DNA of 6,432 nt from Patescibacteria group bacterium. Lineage in GTDB: Bacteria; Patescibacteriota; Minisyncoccia; Minisyncoccales; S141-161. The stretch is from positions 1-6,432 of the forward strand of contig WFWQ01000022.1 in assembly GCA_015491015.1 (NCBI GenBank), given 5' to 3'. The translations under genes were made by a program, and so were the position numbers. Under the pieces are notes generated by a model. That model was given only the letters and a program-made list of their open reading frames with translations, did no database searches and was not told the DNA's origin. Positions 1 to 6,183 of this stretch are shown piece after piece; within the stretch, counting starts at the first letter, position 1; every line of letters starts with the position of its first letter.

Positions 1-29
1 ATTAAAGCTAACTTAAAGTTAGCTTTAAT
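1..29 (-). terminator. Perfect inverted repeat, probable transcription terminator
   Basis: Bases 1-12 (ATTAAAGCTAAC) are the exact reverse complement of bases 18-29, with a 5-base loop at 13-17. The hairpin lies 9 bases past the stop codon of the minus-strand gene that ends at 39, where a terminator would be expected. On the minus strand an A-run precedes the stem, and any U-run after it would fall outside the window. Read on the plus strand, the stem is followed by CATTTTTG, so it could also serve a convergent gene to the left. The stem is AT-rich with only three G:C pairs, so it is weaker than a classical intrinsic terminator. The structure is certain; the function is inferred. Confidence 0.6.
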
Positions 30-38
30 CATTTTTGA

Positions 39-686
39 TTAAAACCAAAGCTTTCTTTTAATTTCTAAAGTGTTTAAAACTTGGTTAAAGATTGAAATGC
101 ATCTTTCTTTATCTGGTAAAGCAAAATCTAAAGAAATTTCGTAAACTCTTCGGTTAAGGGGAATGTTTATGGCTACACCACCCATATTGAATTTTTCCAA
201 CTTGGCGTTTGTTCTTATTGCCTTGTATTTACCTCTAACATCAAAAATCTCAGTAATTTCTTCGGAAGCTAAAGGATTTTTTCTTTCGGATAAATATTTC
301 TTAAGATTCTCCAAATTAGTATTCACATAAACCACTAAAGTTGAAATTTTGCATCCTTTTTTAAGTAAAAAAGCCCTCTCTCCAATTTCAGCATCTTTGC
401 TATAAACCAGAAAATCTACAGACTTTGGTAAAACTTTAGGTCTTACTTCCCAATCTTTTGGAATTGCAAAAGAGATTCCATCTTTTAGGTTAACTACTAA
501 CTTTTGGTTTTCTTTTTCTATAATCTTAAAGTTTTCTTTAGGACTAAACTTAGCTAAACTAAACTCTTCAACTGGAGTTAACCTAAAATATCTTTCCCAA
601 ATAAAAAAAGAAGTTATGGAAATTAGAGCTAAAACAATAAAAATAAAGAAAATTTTCTTATTGAAAGAAAAATTAAGCCGTATCAT
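39..686 (-). CDS. Hypothetical single-pass membrane protein with an extracytoplasmic domain
   Basis: I do not recognise this 215-residue protein. A short basic N-terminus (including KK at 10-11) is followed by one hydrophobic segment at about residues 12-30, giving a signal anchor with the remainder outside the membrane. The soluble part (about 35-215) looks like a mixed beta/alpha domain. It has an aromatic 'FAIPKDWEV' stretch at 73-81 and a C-terminal helix ending 'FNQVLNTLEI'. That layout, a P-x-x-W strand near the start and an 'F..vL.T..' helix at the end, recalls PsbP/DcrB-like folds, but the similarity is weak. There are two cysteines (C112, C196), which could be substrates of the DsbA-like protein encoded upstream. 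The ATG at 686 directly follows a promoter-like sequence and immediately precedes the anchor, which supports this start. It lies 56 bp downstream of the cobalamin adenosyltransferase gene and appears to have its own promoter. Confidence 0.75.
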   Translation of the reverse strand: MIRLNFSFNKKIFFIFIVLALISITSFFIWERYFRLTPVEEFSLAKFSPKENFKIIEKENQKLVVNLKDGISFAIPKDWEVRPKVLPKSVDFLVYSKDAEIGERAFLLKKGCKISTLVVYVNTNLENLKKYLSERKNPLASEEITEIFDVRGKYKAIRTNAKLEKFNMGGVAINIPLNRRVYEISLDFALPDKERCISIFNQVLNTLEIKRKLWF

Positions 687-692
687 TTTTAA

Positions 693-722
693 ATTTTAAT
701 TCCCAATTCTTCAAGCTGTCAA
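693..722 (-). promoter_or_regulatory. Sigma70-like promoter for the membrane protein gene, predicted leaderless
   Basis: On the minus strand a perfect -35 hexamer TTGACA (722-717) is separated by 18 bases from TAAAAT (698-693), a 5/6 match to the -10 consensus. Six bases (TTAAAA) then lead straight to the ATG at 686. Start-point spacing of about 7 bases from the end of the -10 element would put the transcript start on or next to the A of the start codon. It sits in the 56-bp gap after the adenosyltransferase gene. The match is visible; its activity and the leaderless transcript are inferred. Confidence 0.6.
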
Positions 723-742
723 TCTTAGATTAGCTTTCAAAG

Positions 743-1255
743 TTAATACTCTATTCCTATCTTAGCTTTTTTGCCTTCTTTAAAAGGGTGTTTTACTTCT
801 TTGATCTCAGAAACTAAATCCGCTAATTCTATTATCTCTGGTAAAGCTCCTCTGCCTGTGAGAATTACTACTTTTTCTTCAGGGACTTCTTTTAAAAAAG
901 AAAGAACTTTATCTTTGTCTAAAAGCTTTAAACTCAAAGCTACATTAATTTCATCTAAAATTAAAAAATCGTAATCTTTAAGTTTAGCTTTAGCTAACTC
1001 AAAAGTTTTTTGAGCTGAAAGCTGATGCTCTTCAAAAGGAAGATTATCTCCTAAAATTCCTACAAATCCCTTTCCGCCTTTTATTAAATCAAAACCTTTT
1101 AACTTTTCAATCACAAAATCTTCTCCGCTTTTCCATTGAGGACTTTTTATAAACTGAACCATCAAAACTTTCTTTCCTCTCCCCAATGCTCTAATTCCCT
1201 GTCCAATTGCAGAAGTAGTTTTCCCTTTTCCATTACCAGTAATTACAATAAGCAT
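743..1255 (-). CDS. cobO: Cob(I)alamin adenosyltransferase (CobA/CobO/BtuR family)
   Basis: This 170-residue cytoplasmic enzyme should transfer the 5'-deoxyadenosyl group of ATP to cob(I)alamin, giving adenosylcobalamin. The family is recognised from the P-loop 'TGNGKGKTT' at residues 6-14, which in this family binds ATP in an unusual orientation. Other marks are the Walker-B-like 'LILDEIN' (98-104), 'LTGRGA' (132-137) and the C-terminal 'ADLVSEIKEVKHPF…GIEY', typical of the family. It is shorter than the roughly 196-residue Salmonella CobA, starting only a few residues before the P-loop, as many CobO-like proteins do. The ATG lies 6 bp after the nrdJ stop, so the two genes are almost certainly co-transcribed and the product is probably made for that reductase. 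No other cobalamin biosynthesis gene is visible, which fits salvage of imported corrinoid. No Shine-Dalgarno sequence precedes the start, so coupling to nrdJ translation is likely. Confidence 0.95.
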   Translation of the reverse strand: MLIVITGNGKGKTTSAIGQGIRALGRGKKVLMVQFIKSPQWKSGEDFVIEKLKGFDLIKGGKGFVGILGDNLPFEEHQLSAQKTFELAKAKLKDYDFLILDEINVALSLKLLDKDKVLSFLKEVPEEKVVILTGRGALPEIIELADLVSEIKEVKHPFKEGKKAKIGIEY

Positions 1256-1261
1256 TTAGCT

Positions 1262-3580
1262 TTAATCTTTGTTGTTATTTTCTTGTTCTTCTTTTTTGCT
1301 AACTGAAATTTCTAAAGGTTCATCTAAACTAATCTCGCAACTTCCTGCCATACAAGAAAATTCCTTAGCTCCACTGGTAGTGTCTTCCTTTTCGTAAAGC
1401 AAAATTTGAGAAAAGTCTATCTCAGGAAGCTCTGAAATTAGCTTTTTGTAAGTTTCTTCATCTATCTCTTCATAAGGAGCTAACTCGTATACAGTGTCAT
1501 CTCGAGGTAGGAAAGATAAACCTCCAAGATAATCCCAATTTTTGTAAAGCCAATCCGCAACCTCAATCCATTCATCTTCTGCAATATAGATGGTTACTGA
1601 AGGATTGTGTTCAGTATAATTTAGCTTTACCATCTTCCAGTATTCTAACTGATCAATGGCAGAAAGATCTTTTCTAAAGACTGCATTTTTAGGTGAAGCT
1701 ACGGGAAACTCTAAAACAAAAGTGTGAGCAGTAGTTTCAGTTTGCCCAACTTCAGGATGATAAGGAAACTTTTGATCTTTCAACATATGAAAGAGCGGAT
1801 CTGTAGCTGAGATTCTAACCCTCCTGATGTAATAAGGACTAAACCGAGGATGCATCCCGGAAGAAGCATCGACAACCTGACTTACAGTTCCACTAGGCTT
1901 CACGCAAGTGATGGCTTTAGAAGGGTTGATGCCAAATCTTTTAGCGTAAACTTTGTTAACTTCTATAGCTCTTTCTTTAAGCTTTCTTAAGGTTTCTGGG
2001 TTCCTTACCGCAGGACAATCCCATTGTCCTGTAATTGATACTCCTAACAATCTTTCTTCTTCGCAGTTTTCTTTCCACTCTTTAGAAAGATAAGAAAAAT
2101 CAGTTAAGGTAGCTTGATAAGTTCCTAAAATAGTTGCAATTTCTATTTTTTCTAACAAGCTTTCTTCAGTATCTTCAGGTCGGGCCACAACTTCAGTTAA
2201 ATTACAAAACTCTTTAGATCTAAGCAGAATTTCACCGCATGGATTTGTTCCAAAAGATTGCCAAAGCTCTCTGTTAGTTTCCAATCTTCTTTCTGGAAGT
2301 TGCTTAGGCAAGCTTCCTCGATTAAATATTCCTCTTTCTCCAGTTCCAGATTTAGCTAAAGCTAACCACTCTTCTAAAAATTGAGAGGCTGAAGGCTTTT
2401 CCATATAAACCGCAGAGTTGTTAGCCATAGCCCTCTGAGGATTGGTAATCCAGAATTGGCCAAACTTAGCTTTTCTCATCTCTTCATCATCTAAATCAGA
2501 TAAAGAAAGAAGAGCTGATCTTCTCACTCCCCCTGCCACCACACATTCACCTATCTTACAAATTATATCGTGCAAATCTATATTCCTTAATCTTTTACCT
2601 TGACGAGCTAAAATTCTTTGGCGAGCAAACTCTAAAAGAGATCTCAAAGGTTCAGGGCCAGATGCTCTACCTCCCATAGTTTTAAGCCTTGCTCCAGCTG
2701 GCCTAATTTTAGAAAAATCAAAGTCTATATCTTTCCCCTCAAACCAAGTTTTCAAACCTAACTTTAAAGCTTCAGCCCAGCCTTCTTTGCTATCTTCAAT
2801 TACATAAGTAGGGAGCTTTTGGCCAGTCTGCCTTTTTACAATAGGAAACTGCTGAGCAAACTGGCTTTCAACTGAAAAGCCAACTCCAGTCCCACACATC
2901 AAAAGATACATAATTTCACCTAAATCCTCTATTTTAGTTGGAGCAATGAAAGAGCAGTTGTAAGCTGTAACATTGGTAGCATCACAAGCTTTGCCTGCTG
3001 ACCACAAAAGCCTCATTGAAGGCATAACTTGCTGGTGCAAAATGGCCTTGTGAATCTTTGCATACTCTTCTTCGGTCAAAGCCTTACCTAACTTTTTCTT
3101 CATATAATCCATAAATCTTTGAACTGTCTCTATCCATGTCTCTCTTCTCCCCTCTTCTTCTATCCACCTGGAATAAGTTCGATAATAAACAAATTCACCT
3201 AATGGATTTCTAAAGTACTTTTTGCTTTCTTGAGCTAACTCTTTAACTCTTTGAGGAATCTCTCTTCTTAAAGCTCTAAGCTTAGCTCTTTCTTGGCGAT
3301 ATAAAATGTAAGCTTTAGCTGTCTTGGGAAACTCTTCTAAAATTAAAACCTCCTCTACTACATCTTGGATTTCTTCAATGTGAGGACGGTGATCTTTAGG
3401 ATACCTTTTAGCTAACTCTTTAACTACAATCTCAGCTAATCTCTTAGGATCTTTTTCTAAATTGCCTTCCCCGGTAGCTTTCATTGCCTTGTAAATTGCT
3501 CTTTCAATCCTGCTTTGATCAAAAGGGACTATTCTTCCATCTCTTTTGATGACATATTCAAAGGGAGGTTTTTTGAGCAT
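1262..3580 (-). CDS. nrdJ: Class II adenosylcobalamin-dependent ribonucleoside-triphosphate reductase
   Basis: This 772-residue enzyme should reduce ribonucleotides to deoxyribonucleotides with a radical generated from adenosylcobalamin. Residues about 5-100 form an ATP-cone ('VIKRDGRIVPFDQSRI'). The catalytic barrel begins near 'YYRTYSRWIEEEGR' (132-145), which resembles the start of the Lactobacillus leichmannii enzyme. Active-site residues are visible: C209 (YNCSF) and C459 (FCNL) as the reducing pair; C448 in 'NPCGEI' as the thiyl-radical cysteine; N446 and E450 beside it. 'TCVKPSGTVS' (559-568) matches the conserved phosphate-binding region. The shuttle pair C743/C748 (SCMAGSC) keeps the CX4C spacing of L. 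leichmannii C731/C736. The 448-to-459 spacing of 11 also equals the known 408-to-419. About 24 charged and Asn-rich residues follow the last cysteine. The ATG lies about 17 bases after the predicted transcript start and has no Shine-Dalgarno motif. Family assignment is secure; triphosphate specificity is inferred from resemblance to the monomeric enzyme. Confidence 0.96.
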   Translation of the reverse strand: MLKKPPFEYVIKRDGRIVPFDQSRIERAIYKAMKATGEGNLEKDPKRLAEIVVKELAKRYPKDHRPHIEEIQDVVEEVLILEEFPKTAKAYILYRQERAKLRALRREIPQRVKELAQESKKYFRNPLGEFVYYRTYSRWIEEEGRRETWIETVQRFMDYMKKKLGKALTEEEYAKIHKAILHQQVMPSMRLLWSAGKACDATNVTAYNCSFIAPTKIEDLGEIMYLLMCGTGVGFSVESQFAQQFPIVKRQTGQKLPTYVIEDSKEGWAEALKLGLKTWFEGKDIDFDFSKIRPAGARLKTMGGRASGPEPLRSLLEFARQRILARQGKRLRNIDLHDIICKIGECVVAGGVRRSALLSLSDLDDEEMRKAKFGQFWITNPQRAMANNSAVYMEKPSASQFLEEWLALAKSGTGERGIFNRGSLPKQLPERRLETNRELWQSFGTNPCGEILLRSKEFCNLTEVVARPEDTEESLLEKIEIATILGTYQATLTDFSYLSKEWKENCEEERLLGVSITGQWDCPAVRNPETLRKLKERAIEVNKVYAKRFGINPSKAITCVKPSGTVSQVVDASSGMHPRFSPYYIRRVRISATDPLFHMLKDQKFPYHPEVGQTETTAHTFVLEFPVASPKNAVFRKDLSAIDQLEYWKMVKLNYTEHNPSVTIYIAEDEWIEVADWLYKNWDYLGGLSFLPRDDTVYELAPYEEIDEETYKKLISELPEIDFSQILLYEKEDTTSGAKEFSCMAGSCEISLDEPLEISVSKKEEQENNNKD

Positions 3581-3603
3581 AAAAGTTAAGTTTTAATTAG
3601 TGT

Positions 3604-3634
3604 ATTATAACTTTGGATGTAAGCTATCTGTCAA
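3604..3634 (-). promoter_or_regulatory. Sigma70-like promoter of nrdJ-cobO
   Basis: The minus strand carries a perfect TTGACA (3634-3629) and a perfect TATAAT (3609-3604) separated by 19 bases, slightly longer than the usual 17. The predicted transcript start is near 3597, giving a leader of only about 17 bases before the nrdJ ATG at 3580. The leader has no Shine-Dalgarno motif. I see no NrdR-box pair of the usual type around the promoter. Both hexamers are read directly from the sequence; activity is inferred. Confidence 0.75.
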
Positions 3635-3704
3635 ATCCCCTCTAAAATCAAAGCTTTTCTAAAATGGAAGTTAAAATTGCCTTGAAAATTAAAAGAAAAG
3701 AACC

Positions 3705-3713
3705 TGTGGAAAA
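3705..3713 (-). promoter_or_regulatory. Candidate DnaA box upstream of nrdJ
   Basis: The minus strand reads TTTTCCACA, one mismatch from the E. coli R-type box TTATCCACA and fully within the relaxed form TTWTNCACA. It lies about 70 bases upstream of the nrdJ -35 element, in the gap after the glutamate dehydrogenase gene. DnaA is known to regulate nrdAB in E. coli, which makes the location suggestive. A single 9-mer in AT-rich DNA can arise by chance, at roughly a few per cent for a gap of this size by rough estimate, and no second box is apparent. Confidence 0.25.
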
Positions 3714-3734
3714 CTAAAACTTAAAATTTAACCT

Positions 3735-4820
3735 TTATTTTCTTAGCCTTTCTAAAGCTAAACTTTTAGCAACTTCCCTTGGAAAAGAGTTTTCTTTTAA
3801 AGATCTTTCTATAACTAATTTGGCAACTTGAGAAATTTTATCTTGAATTAACTCTTGCATCTCTTTCTCATCTCCTCCCTTAAACTCCACATAAGAAGAA
3901 ATTACTCCGCCTGCATTAGCTACAAAGTCAGGCAAAACAAATATTCCTCTTTCCCAAAGCTCCTTTTCTATTTCTTCTCTCATTGGAATATTCCCAGCTT
4001 CAACTATAGCTTGAGCTTCAATTAAATCTTTATTCTTTGAGTGAATGACATCTGTAATTGAAGCTGGAATTAAAATCTCAACTTTAAGAGACCAAAATTC
4101 TTCTTCTGAAATTTTGGTGCCTTTAGGATATTCGGCTAAAGGCTTTCTTTGTTGAGCTAAATCAAAAAGTTCTAAATCAAAACCTTCTTTAGAATACAAA
4201 ATTGCAGATTTGTCAGCTAAAGCTATAACTTTAGCCCCCATTTCAGTAAGAAACTTAAAGGTAAAGCTTCCCACATTGCCAAAACCATGAATTGCAACCT
4301 TTAAACCCTTAATTTCCAAACCTAAACTTTCAGCTAAAGTTTTTGTAGCTAAAGCTACCCCTAAACCTGTGCTTCCTAACTCATGAGGCAAACCTCCCAA
4401 ACTTTTAGGCTTACCTGTAGCTGAATTGAGATTGTTTACAGCTTTAACAAACCAAGCAATTTCTTCTTCTCCTACATTCACATCTGGAGCTGAGACGTAC
4501 AGGCTTTTATCTAAAAAAGGAGACAATGCTTTAGCAAACTCTTCTACCAGCTCTTTCTTTTTTTCCTTTTCCCCTCTCCAAACTATTCCTCCTTTAGCTC
4601 CACCAAAAGGTAAATCATAAAGAGCGGTTTTTAAAGTCATAATCCGAGCTAATCTAAATATTTCTTCCAAGTTTACTTCAGGTGTCATTCTAAAACCTCC
4701 TTTGCCCGGGCCTAAGGCGGTATTATCTATTACCAAAAATCCTTCTAAGTCAACTTTAGGGTTGTACACTCTAACTACATATTCAGGACCAAGATCATCT
4801 TTTAAAAGTTTAAATTCCAT
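3735..4820 (-). CDS. gdhA: Glu/Leu/Phe/Val dehydrogenase family, probable glutamate dehydrogenase
   Basis: This 361-residue enzyme should interconvert glutamate and 2-oxoglutarate plus ammonia with NAD(P). The three active-site lysines are present at the spacing known from Clostridium symbiosum (K89/K113/K125): K40 in 'GPGKGG', K64 in 'MTLKTA' and K76 in 'GGAKGG'. D113 in 'APDVN' is the expected catalytic aspartate. The Rossmann motif 'GFGNVG' spans 179-184, with D203 at the end of the next strand ('ALADKS'). 'PDFVANAGGVISSY' (297-310) is the family signature. S309 aligns with the serine that favours glutamate (S380 in C. symbiosum), where leucine dehydrogenases carry valine, so I favour glutamate as substrate. 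At 361 residues it is shorter than the usual 410-450 and near leucine dehydrogenase length, mainly because the N-terminal arm is short. Its ATG overlaps the preceding gene by 11 bp, making it the last gene of the redox operon. Coenzyme preference cannot be settled by eye. Confidence 0.93.
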   Translation of the reverse strand: MEFKLLKDDLGPEYVVRVYNPKVDLEGFLVIDNTALGPGKGGFRMTPEVNLEEIFRLARIMTLKTALYDLPFGGAKGGIVWRGEKEKKKELVEEFAKALSPFLDKSLYVSAPDVNVGEEEIAWFVKAVNNLNSATGKPKSLGGLPHELGSTGLGVALATKTLAESLGLEIKGLKVAIHGFGNVGSFTFKFLTEMGAKVIALADKSAILYSKEGFDLELFDLAQQRKPLAEYPKGTKISEEEFWSLKVEILIPASITDVIHSKNKDLIEAQAIVEAGNIPMREEIEKELWERGIFVLPDFVANAGGVISSYVEFKGGDEKEMQELIQDKISQVAKLVIERSLKENSFPREVAKSLALERLRK

Positions 4821-5199
4821 AGAGGCTTTTAATTTCTTCTTCTAAAAAATTTAACTCAACTACTCCTTTAATCCTTTTTAAAACCTTGCCTTTGTTATCT
4901 ACTATTATTATCTCTGGAAGGTAAGTCTGAAACTCTCGATTCCAGATACCCAAAATATCGTAATCTAAGTTATACTTTTTCTTAATCTCTTTTAAATCTC
5001 CTATAATCTTTTCACAACTCTGACAACCTTTGATATAAGTAACTAAGATTAAAAAGCTTTCAGGTTCTCCTTGATATAAAGAACCTAAATCTATCTTTTC
5101 TTGGAATAAATCTAAAAATTCCCAATAAACTAAATATAAAGCAGCGAAGATAAAGCTTAAAATTAAGAGTGAAATTACCCCAGCTTTAAGAGCCTCCAT
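4810..5199 (-). CDS. Membrane-anchored thioredoxin-like protein (CQSC)
   Basis: This 129-residue protein has an N-terminal membrane segment at about residues 6-26. A thioredoxin-like domain of about 80 residues follows and is probably outside the cytoplasmic membrane. The redox motif is C59-Q-S-C62 at the end of a beta strand ('ILVTYIKGC') and start of a helix, as in thioredoxin folds. P95 in 'YLPEIIIVDNKGKVL' fits the cis-proline loop and final beta hairpin. The tryptophan that usually precedes the first cysteine is replaced by glycine, and the domain is compact, so it is not a standard thioredoxin. It may reduce or recycle disulfides formed by the DsbA-like protein encoded just upstream, or act as an anchored thiol-disulfide carrier. 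Its start overlaps that gene by 14 bp and its end overlaps the dehydrogenase start by 11 bp. AAAAGG lies 9 bases before the ATG and is the best ribosome-binding-site candidate in the window. Confidence 0.82.
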   Translation of the reverse strand: MEALKAGVISLLILSFIFAALYLVYWEFLDLFQEKIDLGSLYQGEPESFLILVTYIKGCQSCEKIIGDLKEIKKKYNLDYDILGIWNREFQTYLPEIIIVDNKGKVLKRIKGVVELNFLEEEIKSLYGI

Positions 5200-5908
5200 C
5201 TTCTAAAGCCTTTTCTATTCGAGCTTTTAGAACCTCATAAGGTAGAGCTCCAGTAATCTCATCAAGCTTACCCGAAGGAGAAACTATCACTGTAAAAGGA
5301 GTACCTTGTCCTCCCGAACTAACTGCTTGTTGATATTCAGCTTGAACTTTATCTAAGTACTTTTTAGAATCGAAGCATTGCTTAAAACTGTCCATATCTA
5401 CTCCTAATTCTTGAGCGAGTTCAAAATAAAGATCCCTTCCTAATCTATCTTGTTCTTCAAAGATCCTATCTGTAAAAGTCCAAAAAGCATCGTTTCCTCC
5501 TAATTCCGCAATGCATTCTGAAGCTAAAGCTGCAGGAATAGCTTCAGGATGAATTTGAGATAAAGGAAAATGTCTATAAACCCATCTCACTTTACCTTGA
5601 AACTCTTCTAAGGCCCTTTTCATTGTAGGATGGAACTTTTTACAAAAAGGACATTGAAAATCTGAAAACTCAATAAGAGTAACTGGAGCATTTTTTTCTC
5701 CTCTAATGTGATCTTCATCCTTAACCGGCAAGGCATTTTTAAGTAAAGACTCTCTATCTCCTTGCTGTTGCGCGGCTTGATCTAAAGAGAAATCAGATCC
5801 TACGGAAGAAGTTTTCTGATTATTAGAATAAATTACAGCTCCTGCAATGATTACTCCAGCTAATAAAATCGCTAATGGAACTAAATAGGGATTACCTTTT
5901 TCGCTCAT
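5186..5908 (-). CDS. Membrane-anchored DsbA-family thiol-disulfide oxidoreductase
   Basis: This 240-residue protein should form or shuffle disulfide bonds in proteins outside the membrane. One hydrophobic segment (about 9-27) anchors it. A Ser/Gln-rich linker (about 29-60) leads to a DsbA-like domain. 'APVTLIEFSDF' (74-84) is the first strand and C86-P-F-C89 is the redox motif. A helical insertion follows ('PAALASECIAE' to 'SFKQCFDSKKYLD'), and 'GTPF' (202-205) supplies the cis-proline P204. C132 and C178 sit where many related DsbA proteins carry a second, structural cysteine pair. The domain layout matches Gram-positive/Patescibacteria-type DsbA (thioredoxin_4 type) rather than E. coli DsbA with its cleaved signal. 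The ATG at 5908 is 17 bp after the glutaredoxin stop; another ATG a few bases upstream is out of frame. No Shine-Dalgarno motif is visible. A VKOR or DsbB partner is not in the window. Confidence 0.92.
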   Translation of the reverse strand: MSEKGNPYLVPLAILLAGVIIAGAVIYSNNQKTSSVGSDFSLDQAAQQQGDRESLLKNALPVKDEDHIRGEKNAPVTLIEFSDFQCPFCKKFHPTMKRALEEFQGKVRWVYRHFPLSQIHPEAIPAALASECIAELGGNDAFWTFTDRIFEEQDRLGRDLYFELAQELGVDMDSFKQCFDSKKYLDKVQAEYQQAVSSGGQGTPFTVIVSPSGKLDEITGALPYEVLKARIEKALEDGGS

Positions 5909-5925
5909 ATATCATTATTTTATTT

Positions 5926-6183
5926 TTAACTTTGCAGGTTAATTCCTAAAATTTCAGCTAATCTTTCCTTTTGAAAACCTATTATTATCTCCTCTGAATT
6001 ATCATCTTTGTTAATAATGATCACAGGCACACCCATCTGCCCTGTCTTTTCAATCATCTCTTTAGCTGCTTCTTCGTTAGAAGCTACATCTAACTCTTCA
6101 AACTCTACATTGTTAGCTCTAAAAAACTCTTTAGTCATTTGGCAATAAACACAAGTTGGAGTAGTGTAAATTCTAACTTTCAT
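5926..6183 (-). CDS. Small glutaredoxin-like protein (CVYC)
   Basis: This 85-residue cytoplasmic protein is a single glutaredoxin fold. A beta strand 'KVRIYTTPT' leads to C11-V-Y-C14, and the cis-proline P53 is in 'GQMGVPVI'. The C-terminal 'IIIGFQKERLAEIL' carries the usual Gly-Phe before the last helix. The length and 'TGQMGVPV' resemble the YruB/NrdH-like glutaredoxin group, which can act with thioredoxin reductase or other reductants rather than glutathione. Likely roles are electron donor to the class II reductase encoded downstream or general thiol reduction in the cytoplasm; the sequence does not decide between them. The gene starts inside the last codons of the ArsR-type regulator (11-bp overlap), so its translation is probably coupled to the regulator. 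No signal peptide is present and the length is normal for the family. Confidence 0.92.
   Translation of the reverse strand: MKVRIYTTPTCVYCQMTKEFFRANNVEFEELDVASNEEAAKEMIEKTGQMGVPVIIINKDDNSEEIIIGFQKERLAEILGINLQS

Noticed and set aside
771..974. 67-codon plus-strand open frame
   Set aside because: It lies wholly inside the adenosyltransferase gene on the opposite strand, has Ser/Lys-rich composition typical of an antisense frame, and shows no recognisable motif or ribosome-binding site.
3233..3425. 16-base direct repeat AGCTAACTCTTTAACT at 3233-3248 and 3410-3425
   Set aside because: Both copies encode the same short peptide VKELA in the reductase N-terminal region with the same favoured codons, so it is a coding coincidence rather than a mobile or regulatory repeat.
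3581..3734. Intrinsic terminator after the glutamate dehydrogenase gene
   Set aside because: Only short AT-rich palindromes (such as AAAGCTTT and TTAAATTTTAA) are present, with no GC-containing stem followed by a T-run.
3581..3734. NrdR boxes or a cobalamin riboswitch upstream of nrdJ
   Set aside because: No pair of ACACWATATATWGT-like boxes is seen, and the predicted leader of about 17 bases is too short for a cobalamin riboswitch.
4426..4620. 64-codon plus-strand open frame
   Set aside because: It is antisense to the conserved N-terminal half of glutamate dehydrogenase. Its low-complexity Ser/Phe composition is what the opposite strand of Lys/Glu codons gives.
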